Assembly: GCF_040681875.1 (NCBI RefSeq)
Contig: NZ_JBFAZP010000004.1
Coordinates: forward strand, 620,001 to 684,000
Direction of reading: 5' to 3'
Origin: Longispora sp040681875
GTDB taxonomy: Bacteria; Actinomycetota; Actinomycetes; Mycobacteriales; Micromonosporaceae
DNA length: 64,000 nt
This document shows, one piece after another, positions 7,948-15,373 of this stretch. Position numbers and translations under genes: made by a program. The notes beneath the pieces were generated by a model. The model worked only from the letters and a program-made list of their open reading frames with translations, had not been told where the DNA came from and did not search any database. The stretch's first letter is position 1. Each line of letters opens with the position of its first letter.

Positions 7948-9408
7948 GTGGTTCGTTGTGTCGTGACCGGTGCGACCGGGTATGTCGGGGGCCGGCTGGC
8001 GCCCCGGCTGCTCGACGCCGGCCACACGGTGCGCTGCGTGACCCGCGACGCCGGCCGGCTCCGCGACGTGCCGTGGGCGACCCGGGCCGAGATCGTCACC
8101 GCCGACCTCGCCGAACCCGAGGGCCTCGCCGAGGTGCTGGCCGACACCGACGTCGCCTACTACCTGGTGCACTCGATGGGCGGCCCCGACTTCGAGGCCG
8201 CCGACCGCCGGGCGGCCCGCAACTTCGCCGCCGCCGCCCGGGCCGCCGGGGTGCGCCGGATCGTCTACCTGGGCGGCCCGGACCCCGGCGACGCCGACGC
8301 CTCCCCGCACCTGCGGTCCCGGGCCGAGGTGGGCGACATCCTGCTGGCCGGCGGCGTGCCGACCGTGGTGCTGCGCGCGGCCGTGATCCTCGGGTCCGGC
8401 TCCGCGTCCTTCGAGATGCTGCGGTACCTCACCGAGCGCCTGCCGGCCATGGTCACCCCGCGCTGGGTGCGCAACCGGATCCAGCCGATCGCGATCCGCG
8501 ACGTGCTGCGCTACCTCGTGGCCTGGGCCGACGTGCCCGACGAGGTGAACCGGGCCTTCGACATCGGCGGCCCCGAGGTGCTGACCTACGCGGACATGAT
8601 GCGCCGGTACGCGGCCGTCACCGGCCTGCGGCCCCGGCTCATCGTGCCCGTCCGGGTGCTGTCGCCCAAGCTGAGCGCCCTGTGGGTCGGGGCGGTCACC
8701 CCGGTCCCCGGCCGGATCGCCCGGCCGCTGGTCGCGAGCCTGGTGCACGAGGCGGTGTGCGCCGAACACGACATCGCGCGGTACGTGCCCGACCCGCCCG
8801 GCGGGCTGATCGGCTTCGACGACGCGGTCCGGCTCGGGCTCGCGAAGATCCGCGACGCCGACGTGGAGACCCGGTGGGCGACCGCCGCGTGGACCGGCGC
8901 GCCCGCCGAGCCGCTGCCCACCGACCCGAACTGGTCCGGCGGGACGGCGTACGTGGACGAGCGGACCCGGCCCGTGCACGCCCCCGACGCGGCGCTCTGG
9001 CGGGTCGTGGAGGGCATCGGCGGCGAGACCGGGTGGTACTCGTTCCCCCTGGCCTGGTCCGTGCGCGGCTGGATGGACCGGCTCTCCGGCGGCGTGGGCC
9101 TGCGCCGGGGCCGCCGCGACCCGCACCGGCTGCACGTCGGGGAGGCGCTGGACTTCTGGCGGGTCGAGGAGATCGTCCCCGGTCACCTGCTGCGGCTGCG
9201 CGCCGAGATGCGGGTGCCGGGGCGGGCCTGGCTGGAGATGTACGTCGAACCCGGCCCGGACGGCAGCGTCTACCGGCAGCGCGCCGTGTTCCTGCCCCGG
9301 GGCCTCGCCGGTCACCTGTACTGGAAGGCCGTCTCGCCGTTCCACGCCGTCGTGTTCGGCGGCATGGCCCGCAACATCGCCCACGCGGCGGAGCGGGCGG
9401 CCGGGTGA
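7948..9408 (+). CDS. NAD(P)H-binding atypical SDR fused to DUF2867-type domain
   Basis: 486-residue cytosolic protein. Residues 1 to about 290 form an atypical short-chain dehydrogenase (NmrA/complex I NDUFA9-like): the nucleotide motif TGATGYVGGRLAPRLL is at the N terminus, followed by VAYYLVHSMG and VRRIVYLGG. Residues about 330-486 match the DUF2867 type domain (GGETGWYSFPLAWSVRGWMDRL, then LDFWRVEEIVPGHLLRLRAEMRVPGRAWLEM). This fusion is common in actinobacteria and cyanobacteria and its substrate is unknown. The classical SDR Tyr-x-x-x-Lys pair is not obvious, as in other atypical SDRs. The last 20 coding bases are the first unit of a 20-bp tandem repeat array that continues into the gap. 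Confidence 0.8.
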   Translation: MVRCVVTGATGYVGGRLAPRLLDAGHTVRCVTRDAGRLRDVPWATRAEIVTADLAEPEGLAEVLADTDVAYYLVHSMGGPDFEAADRRAARNFAAAARAAGVRRIVYLGGPDPGDADASPHLRSRAEVGDILLAGGVPTVVLRAAVILGSGSASFEMLRYLTERLPAMVTPRWVRNRIQPIAIRDVLRYLVAWADVPDEVNRAFDIGGPEVLTYADMMRRYAAVTGLRPRLIVPVRVLSPKLSALWVGAVTPVPGRIARPLVASLVHEAVCAEHDIARYVPDPPGGLIGFDDAVRLGLAKIRDADVETRWATAAWTGAPAEPLPTDPNWSGGTAYVDERTRPVHAPDAALWRVVEGIGGETGWYSFPLAWSVRGWMDRLSGGVGLRRGRRDPHRLHVGEALDFWRVEEIVPGHLLRLRAEMRVPGRAWLEMYVEPGPDGSVYRQRAVFLPRGLAGHLYWKAVSPFHAVVFGGMARNIAHAAERAAG

Positions 9409-9546
9409 CGGAGCGGGTGGCCGCGTGGCGTCGTCGTCAGGCGGTGACGGAGCGGTCGGCCACGTGATGGCACCGTCCGCAGGGTGGCGGAGCGGTCGGC
9501 CTGTGACCGGACACTCGGCCGCCCGGCGGAACGGTCGGCCGGGTGG
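9389..9546. repeat. Degenerate 20-bp tandem repeat array (about 8 units)
   Basis: Good copies of CGGAGCGGTCGGCCGNGTGR start at 9389, 9409, 9448, 9488 and 9527; the 19-20-base pieces between them (9429, 9468, 9508) are weaker copies in register. The array starts in the last codons of the SDR-DUF2867 gene and ends just before the promoter and ribosome site of the oxidoreductase gene. Unit length is not a multiple of three, so it is not a coding repeat. Confidence 0.75.
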
Positions 9547-9594
9547 CGGCCCCGCGCGCGGCTATGGTCGACCGGGCATTCGGGAGGGACACCA

Positions 9595-10635
9595 GTGACA
9601 TTCAAGATCGGACTCATCGGGTACGGCCTGGCCGGGTCGGCCTTCCACGCGCCCCTGATCGCCACCACCCCCGGCCTGCGGCTCGACGCGGTGCTGACGG
9701 CCAACCCGGAGCGCGCGGCGCGGGTGGCCCGGGAACACCTCGGCGCCCGGGTCGTCGCCGACATCGAGGAGCTGTTCACCCTCGACCTCGACCTCGTGGT
9801 GATCGCCTCGCCGAACCGCACCCACGTGCCGTACGCGCGGGCCGCCCTCGGGCTCGGGTTCGCCGTCGTGGTGGACAAGCCGCTCGCCGGTACGTCCGCC
9901 GAGGCCTCGGCGCTGGTGGAGCAGGCCGAGGAGCGCGGGCTGCTGCTCACCGTGTACCAGAACCGGCGGTGGGACGGGGACTTCCTGACCGTCCGGCGGC
10001 TCGTCGCGGAGGGCGCGCTGGGGCGGGTCGGCCGGTTCGAGTCCCGGTTCGAGCGCTGGCGGCCGACGATCAAGGAGGGCTGGCGGGAGAACGCGGACCC
10101 GGCCGAGGTCGGCGGCACCCTGTACGACCTGGGCAGCCACCTCGTGGACCAGGCGCTGCACCTGTTCGGCCCGGTCACCAGCGTGTACGCCGAGGTGGAC
10201 ACCCGCCGGGCCGGCGCCGTGGTGGACGACGACTCCTTCGTGGCCCTCACCCACGCCGGCGGGGTGCGCTCGCACCTGTGGACCAGCGCGGTGACCGCCC
10301 GGGTGGGGCCCCGGTTCCGGGTGCTCGGCGACGCGGCCGGGTACGTGAAGTACGGGCTGGACCCGCAGGAGAACGCGCTGCGGGAGGGGCGGGTTCCCGG
10401 CCCCGGGTGGGGCACGGAACCCGAGGACGCGTGGGGGGTGCTGGGCTCCGACGGGGAGACCCGGGCGGTGCCGACCGACGCGGGTGACTATCCGGCGTTC
10501 TACCGGGGGGTGCTCGGCGCGCTGCGCGGGGACGGGCCCGCGCCGGTGGATCCGCGTGACGCGGTGGCGGCGTTGACCGTGCTGGAGGCGGCGCGGCGGT
10601 CCTCGGCGGAGGGCGTGACTGTCCGGCTGACGTGA
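9595..10635 (+). CDS. Gfo/Idh/MocA-family NAD(P)-dependent oxidoreductase
   Basis: Cytosolic 346-residue dehydrogenase. The Rossmann loop is GLIGYGLAGSAFHAPLI (residues about 6-22), the strand LVVIASPNRTHVPYARAAL and the catalytic-loop lysine in VVVDKPLAGTSAEA are typical of the family, and the C-terminal sheet carries GGTLYDLGSHLVDQAL with the conserved His. This subgroup (YvaA/YdgJ-like) oxidises sugars or inositols such as scyllo-inositol; the exact substrate cannot be read. GTG 9595 has GGGAGG 7 bases upstream and a TATGGT -10-like box near 9553. It is flanked by two different tandem repeat arrays. Confidence 0.85.
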   Translation: MTFKIGLIGYGLAGSAFHAPLIATTPGLRLDAVLTANPERAARVAREHLGARVVADIEELFTLDLDLVVIASPNRTHVPYARAALGLGFAVVVDKPLAGTSAEASALVEQAEERGLLLTVYQNRRWDGDFLTVRRLVAEGALGRVGRFESRFERWRPTIKEGWRENADPAEVGGTLYDLGSHLVDQALHLFGPVTSVYAEVDTRRAGAVVDDDSFVALTHAGGVRSHLWTSAVTARVGPRFRVLGDAAGYVKYGLDPQENALREGRVPGPGWGTEPEDAWGVLGSDGETRAVPTDAGDYPAFYRGVLGALRGDGPAPVDPRDAVAALTVLEAARRSSAEGVTVRLT

Positions 10636-10665
10636 GCGGCGGACGGCCGGGGCCGAGCGGGCAGC

Positions 10666-10743
10666 CCGGATAGGCGATCCGGGCGGGCGACCCGGGTGGG
10701 CGGTCCCGGTAGGCGGTTCGGGAGGGCGCGACCGGCGGGCGTT
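10666..10743. repeat. 13-bp tandem repeat array (6 units)
   Basis: Units at 10666, 10679, 10692, 10705, 10718 and 10731, close to CCGGGNNGGCGRT; neighbours differ at 2-4 positions. The array lies 30 bases after the oxidoreductase stop and before a bidirectional terminator. Unit length is not a multiple of three. Confidence 0.65.
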
Positions 10744-10784
10744 CACGGAAACTCCCCGGCACGGGCCGCTCCCCCACCGGCTAC

Positions 10785-10839
10785 GAAAAAGAGCCCGCGT
10801 GACCCGGCCCGGAAAACCCCGGACCGGCCACGCGGGCTC
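10785..10839 (-). terminator. Intrinsic terminator of the S8-like peptidase gene
   Basis: Perfect 11-bp stem GAGCCCGCGTG/CACGCGGGCTC with further inner pairing, followed on the minus strand by TTTTT. It lies 12 bases after the peptidase stop and could also stop the convergent oxidoreductase transcript. Confidence 0.85.
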
Positions 10840-10850
10840 CTCGTACCCGT

Positions 10851-12722
10851 CTAGTAGGTCGTCGCCCGCAGCACGCCCGCACCGAAGCCCGGGTTGCCGG
10901 CGCGCTTGAGCGCCAGCGCGTACATCGTGCGGTTCACCGTGAGCGGGGACTGGCTCGCGCCGATCTGCTCGCGGATCAGCGCCGCGACCCCGGCCGCCGA
11001 CGGCGCCGCCGCCGAGGTGCCGAAGAACCGGCAGCCACCCTGCACGTTCGAGGGGCAGGTGCCGGAGCCGAAGCCGCCGACCCCGCTGACCGTCACGCCG
11101 TCCGCCGCCGCCCACGCGGGGCCGACGAAGGACCGGAAGCCGCCGCCGGCGACGCCCGTGCACGGACCGACGCCCGTCGCGCACACCGTGGTCGAGCCGA
11201 TCTGGACCGGGCCGGCCGCGCTGTAGGACTCCAGCGGGGTGGTGGCCGGGTCGGTGGAGACGTTCGAGGCCACCGCGCCCGCGCTGGTCGCGAAGCCGAG
11301 GTAGTTCGAGTCCGGGTTCAGGGAGCCGGCCCGGTCACCCGGGTCGACGGCCGTCACGAGGGCGGTCCGCCAGCGCAGGTCGAAGGTGGGGATCTTCACC
11401 GCCGAGGAGGAGCCGGCCACGTCCACGACGATCTTCGCCGGGATGTTCGCGCCCGTGGTGTTCTCGAAGATCAGCTGCTCGATGGAGTCGCCGACGCCGT
11501 TGGCCTGCACGTTGGTGCTGGACGCGAGGCAGTCGGAGCCGTCGGCCTTCATCAGGTACAGGTTGAGGTTGGTGAAGCCGCCCTGCCCGATCGTCGGGTA
11601 GATGGCGCGCGGCTCGCTCCACTGCAGGGTGGGCAGGATCGCCCCGCCCGGCCGGATGATCACGTCGTAGGTGTTGTCCGCCCCGCGCAGGTTGACGGTG
11701 TTGCGGGGCGCGGTCGGGCAGTTCGCGTAGCTGCCGGCGACCCCGTCGGGGGTGCGGCCGGTGCCGACGGCGGGCGCCCGGGTGGCGTGCTTGGCGCCGA
11801 GGTTGCCGGCGGACGAGCTGACCCAGATGCCCTGCTGGGCGAGCTTCTCGGCCGTCTCCGCGCCGAGGCCCTGCTGGAACGCGGGCTCGTCGTCGAACGC
11901 GATGTCCTCGGCGATCAGGTTCGCGCCGGACGCGGCGAGCGCGTGGAACGCGGCCACATAGGACGTCAGGTCCTCGCCCACGGTGTGGAACGCCAGCTTC
12001 GCGTCCGGGGCCATGTCGTGGGTGATCTCCATCATCGCCGTGCCCTCGTCACCGTCGCCGACCGCGAGCGCCTGGCTGTCGGCGGGCAGTTCGCCGCGCG
12101 CGATGGCCTCGGCGAGGCTGGACACGCCGTCGGAGATGAAGCCGACCTTCTGGCCCTTGCCGGTGAAGCCCCGGCTGTTGGCCACGTCGGTGCGGTGCAG
12201 CGGCACGGCCTCGGCGACGAGCTGCGGGTCGGAGTCGACCTGCGGCTTGAGGGTGGGCCGCAGGGTGGCGACCCAGCCGAGCCCGGCGACGGCGTCGACC
12301 TTGTCGTACGGCACGACGGCGTGCACGAGGCCCGCCTCCGGCAGGGTCACGCCGGGCACCTTGGCGAACTCGGCGGAGCTGCGCACGACGGTCGCGCCGA
12401 GGTCGCGCAGCGCCTGCTCCTCGGCCTTGCCGACCGGGCCGGTGGCGTGCAGGGTGAGGTCGATGCCGCCGGCCGGCGAGATGGTCAGGTAGCCGGCGGA
12501 CAGGGTGTCGCGCTGGGCGTCGGACAGGCCGCCGCCGCGCAGGCCCCGGTTGGTGCCGACGGCCGCGCGGATCTGGGCGACCCGGTCGGCGACCAGGCTC
12601 GGGATCTTGCTGGCCGCCGCCGGGGCGCCCGGGTCCGCGGACGCGGGGACGGCGACGGCCATGACAGCCAGAGGTAGGGCGAGCGCGAACGCCGCCGTGA
12701 GTACCGCAACTCTCCTGGGCAA
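10851..12722 (-). CDS. Secreted S8-like serine peptidase with Glu in place of the triad His
   Basis: Exported 623-residue protein. TTG 12722 is preferred: GGGAGG lies 5 bases upstream and it gives a clean signal peptide (Arg-Arg, hydrophobic 6-25, cleavage near PASA-DP at 29/30); in-frame ATGs at 12779 and 12788 would add an unlikely charged extension. Subtilisin-fold landmarks are the Asp motif VGFISDGV (Asp198), the oxyanion Asn in SSSAGNLGA, and the nucleophile motif FFGTSAAAPSAAGVAALI (Ser570). Where subtilisins have His-Gly-Thr, this protein has DEGTAMMEI (Glu226). A Ser-Glu-Asp set recalls sedolisins, so activity at acid pH or loss of classical activity are both possible. A beta-rich insert occupies about 330-450. 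It follows the ThrRS gene by 81 bases on the same strand but has its own terminator. Confidence 0.75.
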   Translation of the reverse strand: MPRRVAVLTAAFALALPLAVMAVAVPASADPGAPAAASKIPSLVADRVAQIRAAVGTNRGLRGGGLSDAQRDTLSAGYLTISPAGGIDLTLHATGPVGKAEEQALRDLGATVVRSSAEFAKVPGVTLPEAGLVHAVVPYDKVDAVAGLGWVATLRPTLKPQVDSDPQLVAEAVPLHRTDVANSRGFTGKGQKVGFISDGVSSLAEAIARGELPADSQALAVGDGDEGTAMMEITHDMAPDAKLAFHTVGEDLTSYVAAFHALAASGANLIAEDIAFDDEPAFQQGLGAETAEKLAQQGIWVSSSAGNLGAKHATRAPAVGTGRTPDGVAGSYANCPTAPRNTVNLRGADNTYDVIIRPGGAILPTLQWSEPRAIYPTIGQGGFTNLNLYLMKADGSDCLASSTNVQANGVGDSIEQLIFENTTGANIPAKIVVDVAGSSSAVKIPTFDLRWRTALVTAVDPGDRAGSLNPDSNYLGFATSAGAVASNVSTDPATTPLESYSAAGPVQIGSTTVCATGVGPCTGVAGGGFRSFVGPAWAAADGVTVSGVGGFGSGTCPSNVQGGCRFFGTSAAAPSAAGVAALIREQIGASQSPLTVNRTMYALALKRAGNPGFGAGVLRATTY

Positions 12723-12803
12723 GGAGACCTCCCATGTCAGATCAAACAGTCGATCGACCCTATCGCCTGCGGTTGTCATAAAGAACACTGTGGACTGAGG
12801 CAG

Positions 12804-13967
12804 TCAGGGAGCACAGTGGCCGATCCGGGACACGGCATCCGATACCGCCAGCACGGCGGACTCCGCCTGGCCCCGGACCCGCAGCGACACGGCCCCGGCG
12901 GCGGCCTCGCGGGCCCCGATCACGGCCACGTACGGCACCCGGTCGGCGGTCGCCCGCGCCACCCGGGCGCCCAGGCCGCCGTCGGCGTGCACCTCGACCC
13001 GCAGGCCGGCCGCGCGGGCCGCCGCCACGAAATCGGACACGGGTACGTCGCCGACGGGCAGCACCGCGACCTGGACCGGGGCGCACCAGGCGGGCAGCGC
13101 GCCGTCGTGCTGGTCGAGCAGCAGGCCGAGCAGGCGTTCCATGGACCCGACCAGCGACCGGTGGATCATGACCGGGCGCCGCCGCTCCCCGGAGGAGTCG
13201 GTGTAGGACAGGTCGAACCGCTCCGGCTTGTGGAAGTCCAGCTGGACGGTGGACAGGGTCCACTCGCGACCGGCGGCGTCCGGTACCTGGATGTCGATCT
13301 TCGGTCCGTAGAACGCCGCCTCGCCGGGCAGCTCCTCGAACGCCAGGCCCCGGTCGACGAGCGCGGCGCGCAGGATGCCCTCGGCCCGCGCCCACATCTC
13401 GTCCCCCTCAACATATTTCGCCCCCGGTCCCCGCAGCGACAACCGGTACCGGTGTCCCGAGATGCCCAGTTTCGCGTAGCACTCGCCGATCAGGTCGAGC
13501 ACGGCCCCGACCTCGCCGTCGAGCTGGTCGGGGGCGCAGAACAGGTGCGCGTCGTTGAGGGTGATGCACCGCACCCGGTTCAGCCCGCCGACCACCCCGG
13601 AGCGTTCGGCCCGGAACATCTGGCCGATCTCGCCGATCCGGACCGGCAGTTCGCGGTAGGACCGGCCGCGCGCGGCGAACACCAGCGCGTGGTGCGGACA
13701 CAGGCTGGGCCGGAGCACCTCGTCGTCCATCACGGGGAACATGTCGTCGGCGAAGTGCTGCCAGTGCCCGGACAGTTCGTAGAGTTCGCGTTTGCCGATC
13801 GGCGGGGAGTAGACCTGCTGGTAGCCGGCCCGGCGTTCCAGGCCGCGCACGTAGTCCTCGATCGCGGACCGGACGGCGGCCCCGGCGGGCAGCCAGACCG
13901 GCAGACCGGCCCCGATCAGCGGGTGGTTGTGGATCAGGCCCAGGTCGCGGGCGAGTTTCGCGCTCAT
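12804..13967 (-). CDS. Short threonyl-tRNA synthetase paralogue (catalytic core plus anticodon domain)
   Basis: 387-residue class II synthetase; normal bacterial ThrRS is about 640-690 residues. The N-terminal TGS and editing domains are absent: the protein starts directly at the catalytic core (GLPVWLPAGAAVR, SGHWQHFADDMF). Zinc ligands that read threonine in E. coli ThrRS are kept as Cys90, His141 and His269, and motifs 2 and 3 (RAERSGVVGGLNRVR, MIHRSLVGSMERLLGLL) are intact, so it should be active. In the TQDDAH motif it reads TLNDAH (136-141), so the usual Gln is Leu. The anticodon-binding domain covers about 295-387. ATG 13967 has AGGAGC upstream. An attenuator precedes it and the ATP-grasp gene lies upstream. 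Likely roles: self-resistance to a ThrRS inhibitor, or supply of threonyl-tRNA; both are inference. Confidence 0.85.
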   Translation of the reverse strand: MSAKLARDLGLIHNHPLIGAGLPVWLPAGAAVRSAIEDYVRGLERRAGYQQVYSPPIGKRELYELSGHWQHFADDMFPVMDDEVLRPSLCPHHALVFAARGRSYRELPVRIGEIGQMFRAERSGVVGGLNRVRCITLNDAHLFCAPDQLDGEVGAVLDLIGECYAKLGISGHRYRLSLRGPGAKYVEGDEMWARAEGILRAALVDRGLAFEELPGEAAFYGPKIDIQVPDAAGREWTLSTVQLDFHKPERFDLSYTDSSGERRRPVMIHRSLVGSMERLLGLLLDQHDGALPAWCAPVQVAVLPVGDVPVSDFVAAARAAGLRVEVHADGGLGARVARATADRVPYVAVIGAREAAAGAVSLRVRGQAESAVLAVSDAVSRIGHCAP

Positions 13968-14010
13968 GGCGGGTGCTCCTTCGGTGCTGAGGGGCACGCA
14001 CACCGACGAC

Positions 14011-14038
14011 AAAGCCCCGGGGCACATGCCCCGGGGCT
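14011..14038 (-). terminator. Attenuator terminator in the ThrRS leader
   Basis: Perfect 12-bp inverted repeat (arm AGCCCCGGGGCA, 2-base centre), followed by TT, lying between the leader peptide stop and the ThrRS start. CTGG at 14078-14075 could pair with CCAG at 14040-14037 at the foot of this stem, offering a possible antiterminator when a ribosome stalls on the leader Thr codons. Confidence 0.8.
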
Positions 14039-14053
14039 GGTCGTTCGCGTGGG

Positions 14054-14119
14054 TTACCGCGCGTCGGTCCGTCGCCAGGGAGGTCCTGGCGTCGTCGTCG
14101 ACTGCATGGCGCGGATCAT
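14054..14119 (-). CDS. Threonine-rich leader peptide (21 residues) of the ThrRS attenuator
   Basis: ATG-to-TAA ORF of 21 codons. Residues 8-10 are three consecutive Thr (ACG ACG ACG) and residue 18 is a fourth Thr (ACC). It starts 6 bases after a TAACCT -10 box, so it is probably translated from a leaderless mRNA. A small hairpin (GCCAGG...CCTGGC, about 14090-14074) follows the Thr run and the terminator begins 16 bases after the stop. This is the classical design in which slow Thr decoding prevents termination. Known parallels are leader peptides of amino-acid operons and aminoacyl-tRNA synthetase genes in actinobacteria; this one is read only from sequence. Confidence 0.75.
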   Translation of the reverse strand: MIRAMQSTTTPGPPWRRTDAR

Positions 14120-14125
14120 CGTTCG

Positions 14126-14154
14126 AGGTTAGCCCCGCCTCCGGCCGGCCGCAA
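14126..14154 (-). promoter_or_regulatory. Promoter of the ThrRS attenuator transcript
   Basis: TTGCGG (14154-14149), 17-base spacer, TAACCT (14131-14126), then the leader ATG at 14119. The TAA of the -10 box is also the stop codon of the upstream ATP-grasp gene, so the promoter is embedded in that gene's 3' end. Confidence 0.65.
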
Positions 14155-15373
14155 CCAGGTTCACCCGGACGTCGCGGGCGGCGGTCAGGGCCGCGTTGTA
14201 CGCCACGGCCGGCGCGTCGGCCACCGTCCGGATCTGGCAGAGCGAGCCCCGGTAGTCGGTGGCCGGCGCGACCCGGTCGCCGGGGCCGGCGTTCCACACC
14301 ACGTCCACCACGAACGGGTTGGCGGCCACCACCCCGGGCTCGACCAGGGATTCCACGGTGCCGGCGGCCTGGGGGTAGACGGTGACGACGCTCGCGTACC
14401 GGCCGGTGTGCTCCGGCACGGGCACCGGCTGGCCGAGCGCGGCCCGGCAGAGCAGTTCCCAGCTGGACACGGTCAGGCAGTCGGTCATCATCGGGGCGAG
14501 CAGCCCGCCGCCGAGCCGCGCGTTGATCTCCACGAGCACCGGCCCGTCGGCGGTCAGGATGAACTCGGAGTGCAGGAACCCGGTGAGCCCGAAGTGCCGG
14601 ACGCAGGCCTCGACGGCGCGTTCCATCTCGGCGCGGGCGGCGGGCGGGGCCAGGACCGGGAAGGTGTAGGACACCTCGCAGAAGTGCGGGCGCGGGCCGA
14701 GCTGGCGGTCGGTGACGCCCAGGTGCACGCAGCGCTGGTCGGTGACGACGGTCTCGACGCTGAGCAGCGGGCCGGTGACGAACTCCTCGGCCATCAGCTC
14801 CCCGTCGAGGTACCGGCCGCCGGTGGCCAGCGCGTGGTGGTGCGCGCGGACCTCCTCGGCGGTCCGGCACAGCAGCACGTCGAGGCTGCCGGCGCCCTTG
14901 ACGTTCTTCAGCACCACGGGCCCGACCCGCTCGAACAGGGCGACGGCCTCCTCGGCGTCGGCGGCCGGGGCCCAGCGCGGCGAGCGGATGCCCAGTTCGG
15001 TGTAGACGTGCCGGGCGGCGCGCTTGTCCCGGAACGTCGCGACCGCCTCGACCGACGGGAAGGGCGCGCCGAGCGCCTCGGCGAGGGTCGCCGCGAACGG
15101 CAGGTTGCGGTCCCCGACGCACACGACGCCGATTGTCGAGTCCCCGGAGCGGGCCCAGTCGAGCAGCCCGGGGTCGAGCTCGTCGCCGTCGGTGTCTTTC
15201 GCGTTGAATACTCTGTCCCGGCTGACCAACAGCTCAAGGAGGCTGCCGTCGGGCACGTCCCGGTAGACGGACGGGTCGCTGGTGACCAGGGCCGGGTCGA
15301 GGCCGGCGTCCTCGGCCCACCGCAGGCAGGACAGGCCGGTGCCGGCGATCCCGGCCTCCACGAAAATCAACAT
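14129..15373 (-). CDS. ATP-grasp carboxylate-amine ligase-like protein
   Basis: 414-residue cytosolic ATP-grasp protein. The N-terminal part carries GDRNLPFAATLAEALGAP and an FRDKRAARHVYTELGI segment, the ATP lid region is VVLKNVKGAGSLDVLL (about 180-195), a second ATP contact is GELMAEEFVTG, and the Mg-binding end is VLVEINARLGGGL (about 285-300). This is the layout of stand-alone amino-acid ligases (BacD/DdaF-like) and related enzymes that join a carboxylate to an amine through an acyl phosphate. ATG 15373 overlaps the MFS stop (TGATG) and has AGGAGG inside the MFS end. With the dikinase-like protein and MFS transporter upstream it looks like a biosynthetic ligase; substrates unknown. Confidence 0.8.
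   Translation of the reverse strand: MLIFVEAGIAGTGLSCLRWAEDAGLDPALVTSDPSVYRDVPDGSLLELLVSRDRVFNAKDTDGDELDPGLLDWARSGDSTIGVVCVGDRNLPFAATLAEALGAPFPSVEAVATFRDKRAARHVYTELGIRSPRWAPAADAEEAVALFERVGPVVLKNVKGAGSLDVLLCRTAEEVRAHHHALATGGRYLDGELMAEEFVTGPLLSVETVVTDQRCVHLGVTDRQLGPRPHFCEVSYTFPVLAPPAARAEMERAVEACVRHFGLTGFLHSEFILTADGPVLVEINARLGGGLLAPMMTDCLTVSSWELLCRAALGQPVPVPEHTGRYASVVTVYPQAAGTVESLVEPGVVAANPFVVDVVWNAGPGDRVAPATDYRGSLCQIRTVADAPAVAYNAALTAARDVRVNLVAAGRRRG

Noticed and set aside
6850..9384. 844-codon open frame on the minus strand
   Set aside because: It lies opposite the SDR-DUF2867 gene and in another frame of the GNAT gene; composition is Pro/Arg/Gly bias with no domain. A shadow of GC-rich coding DNA.
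9389..10743. CRISPR-like arrays
   Set aside because: Units are only 13-20 bp with no unique spacers between them, and no cas genes are present.
12779..12788. ATG starts for the S8-like peptidase
   Set aside because: They would place charged residues before the signal peptide and have no ribosome site, whereas TTG 12722 has GGGAGG at the right distance.
13968..14128. T-box riboswitch for the ThrRS gene
   Set aside because: No T-box sequence (AGGGTGGNACCGCG-like) is present; the Thr-rich leader ORF and terminator fit ribosome-mediated attenuation instead.
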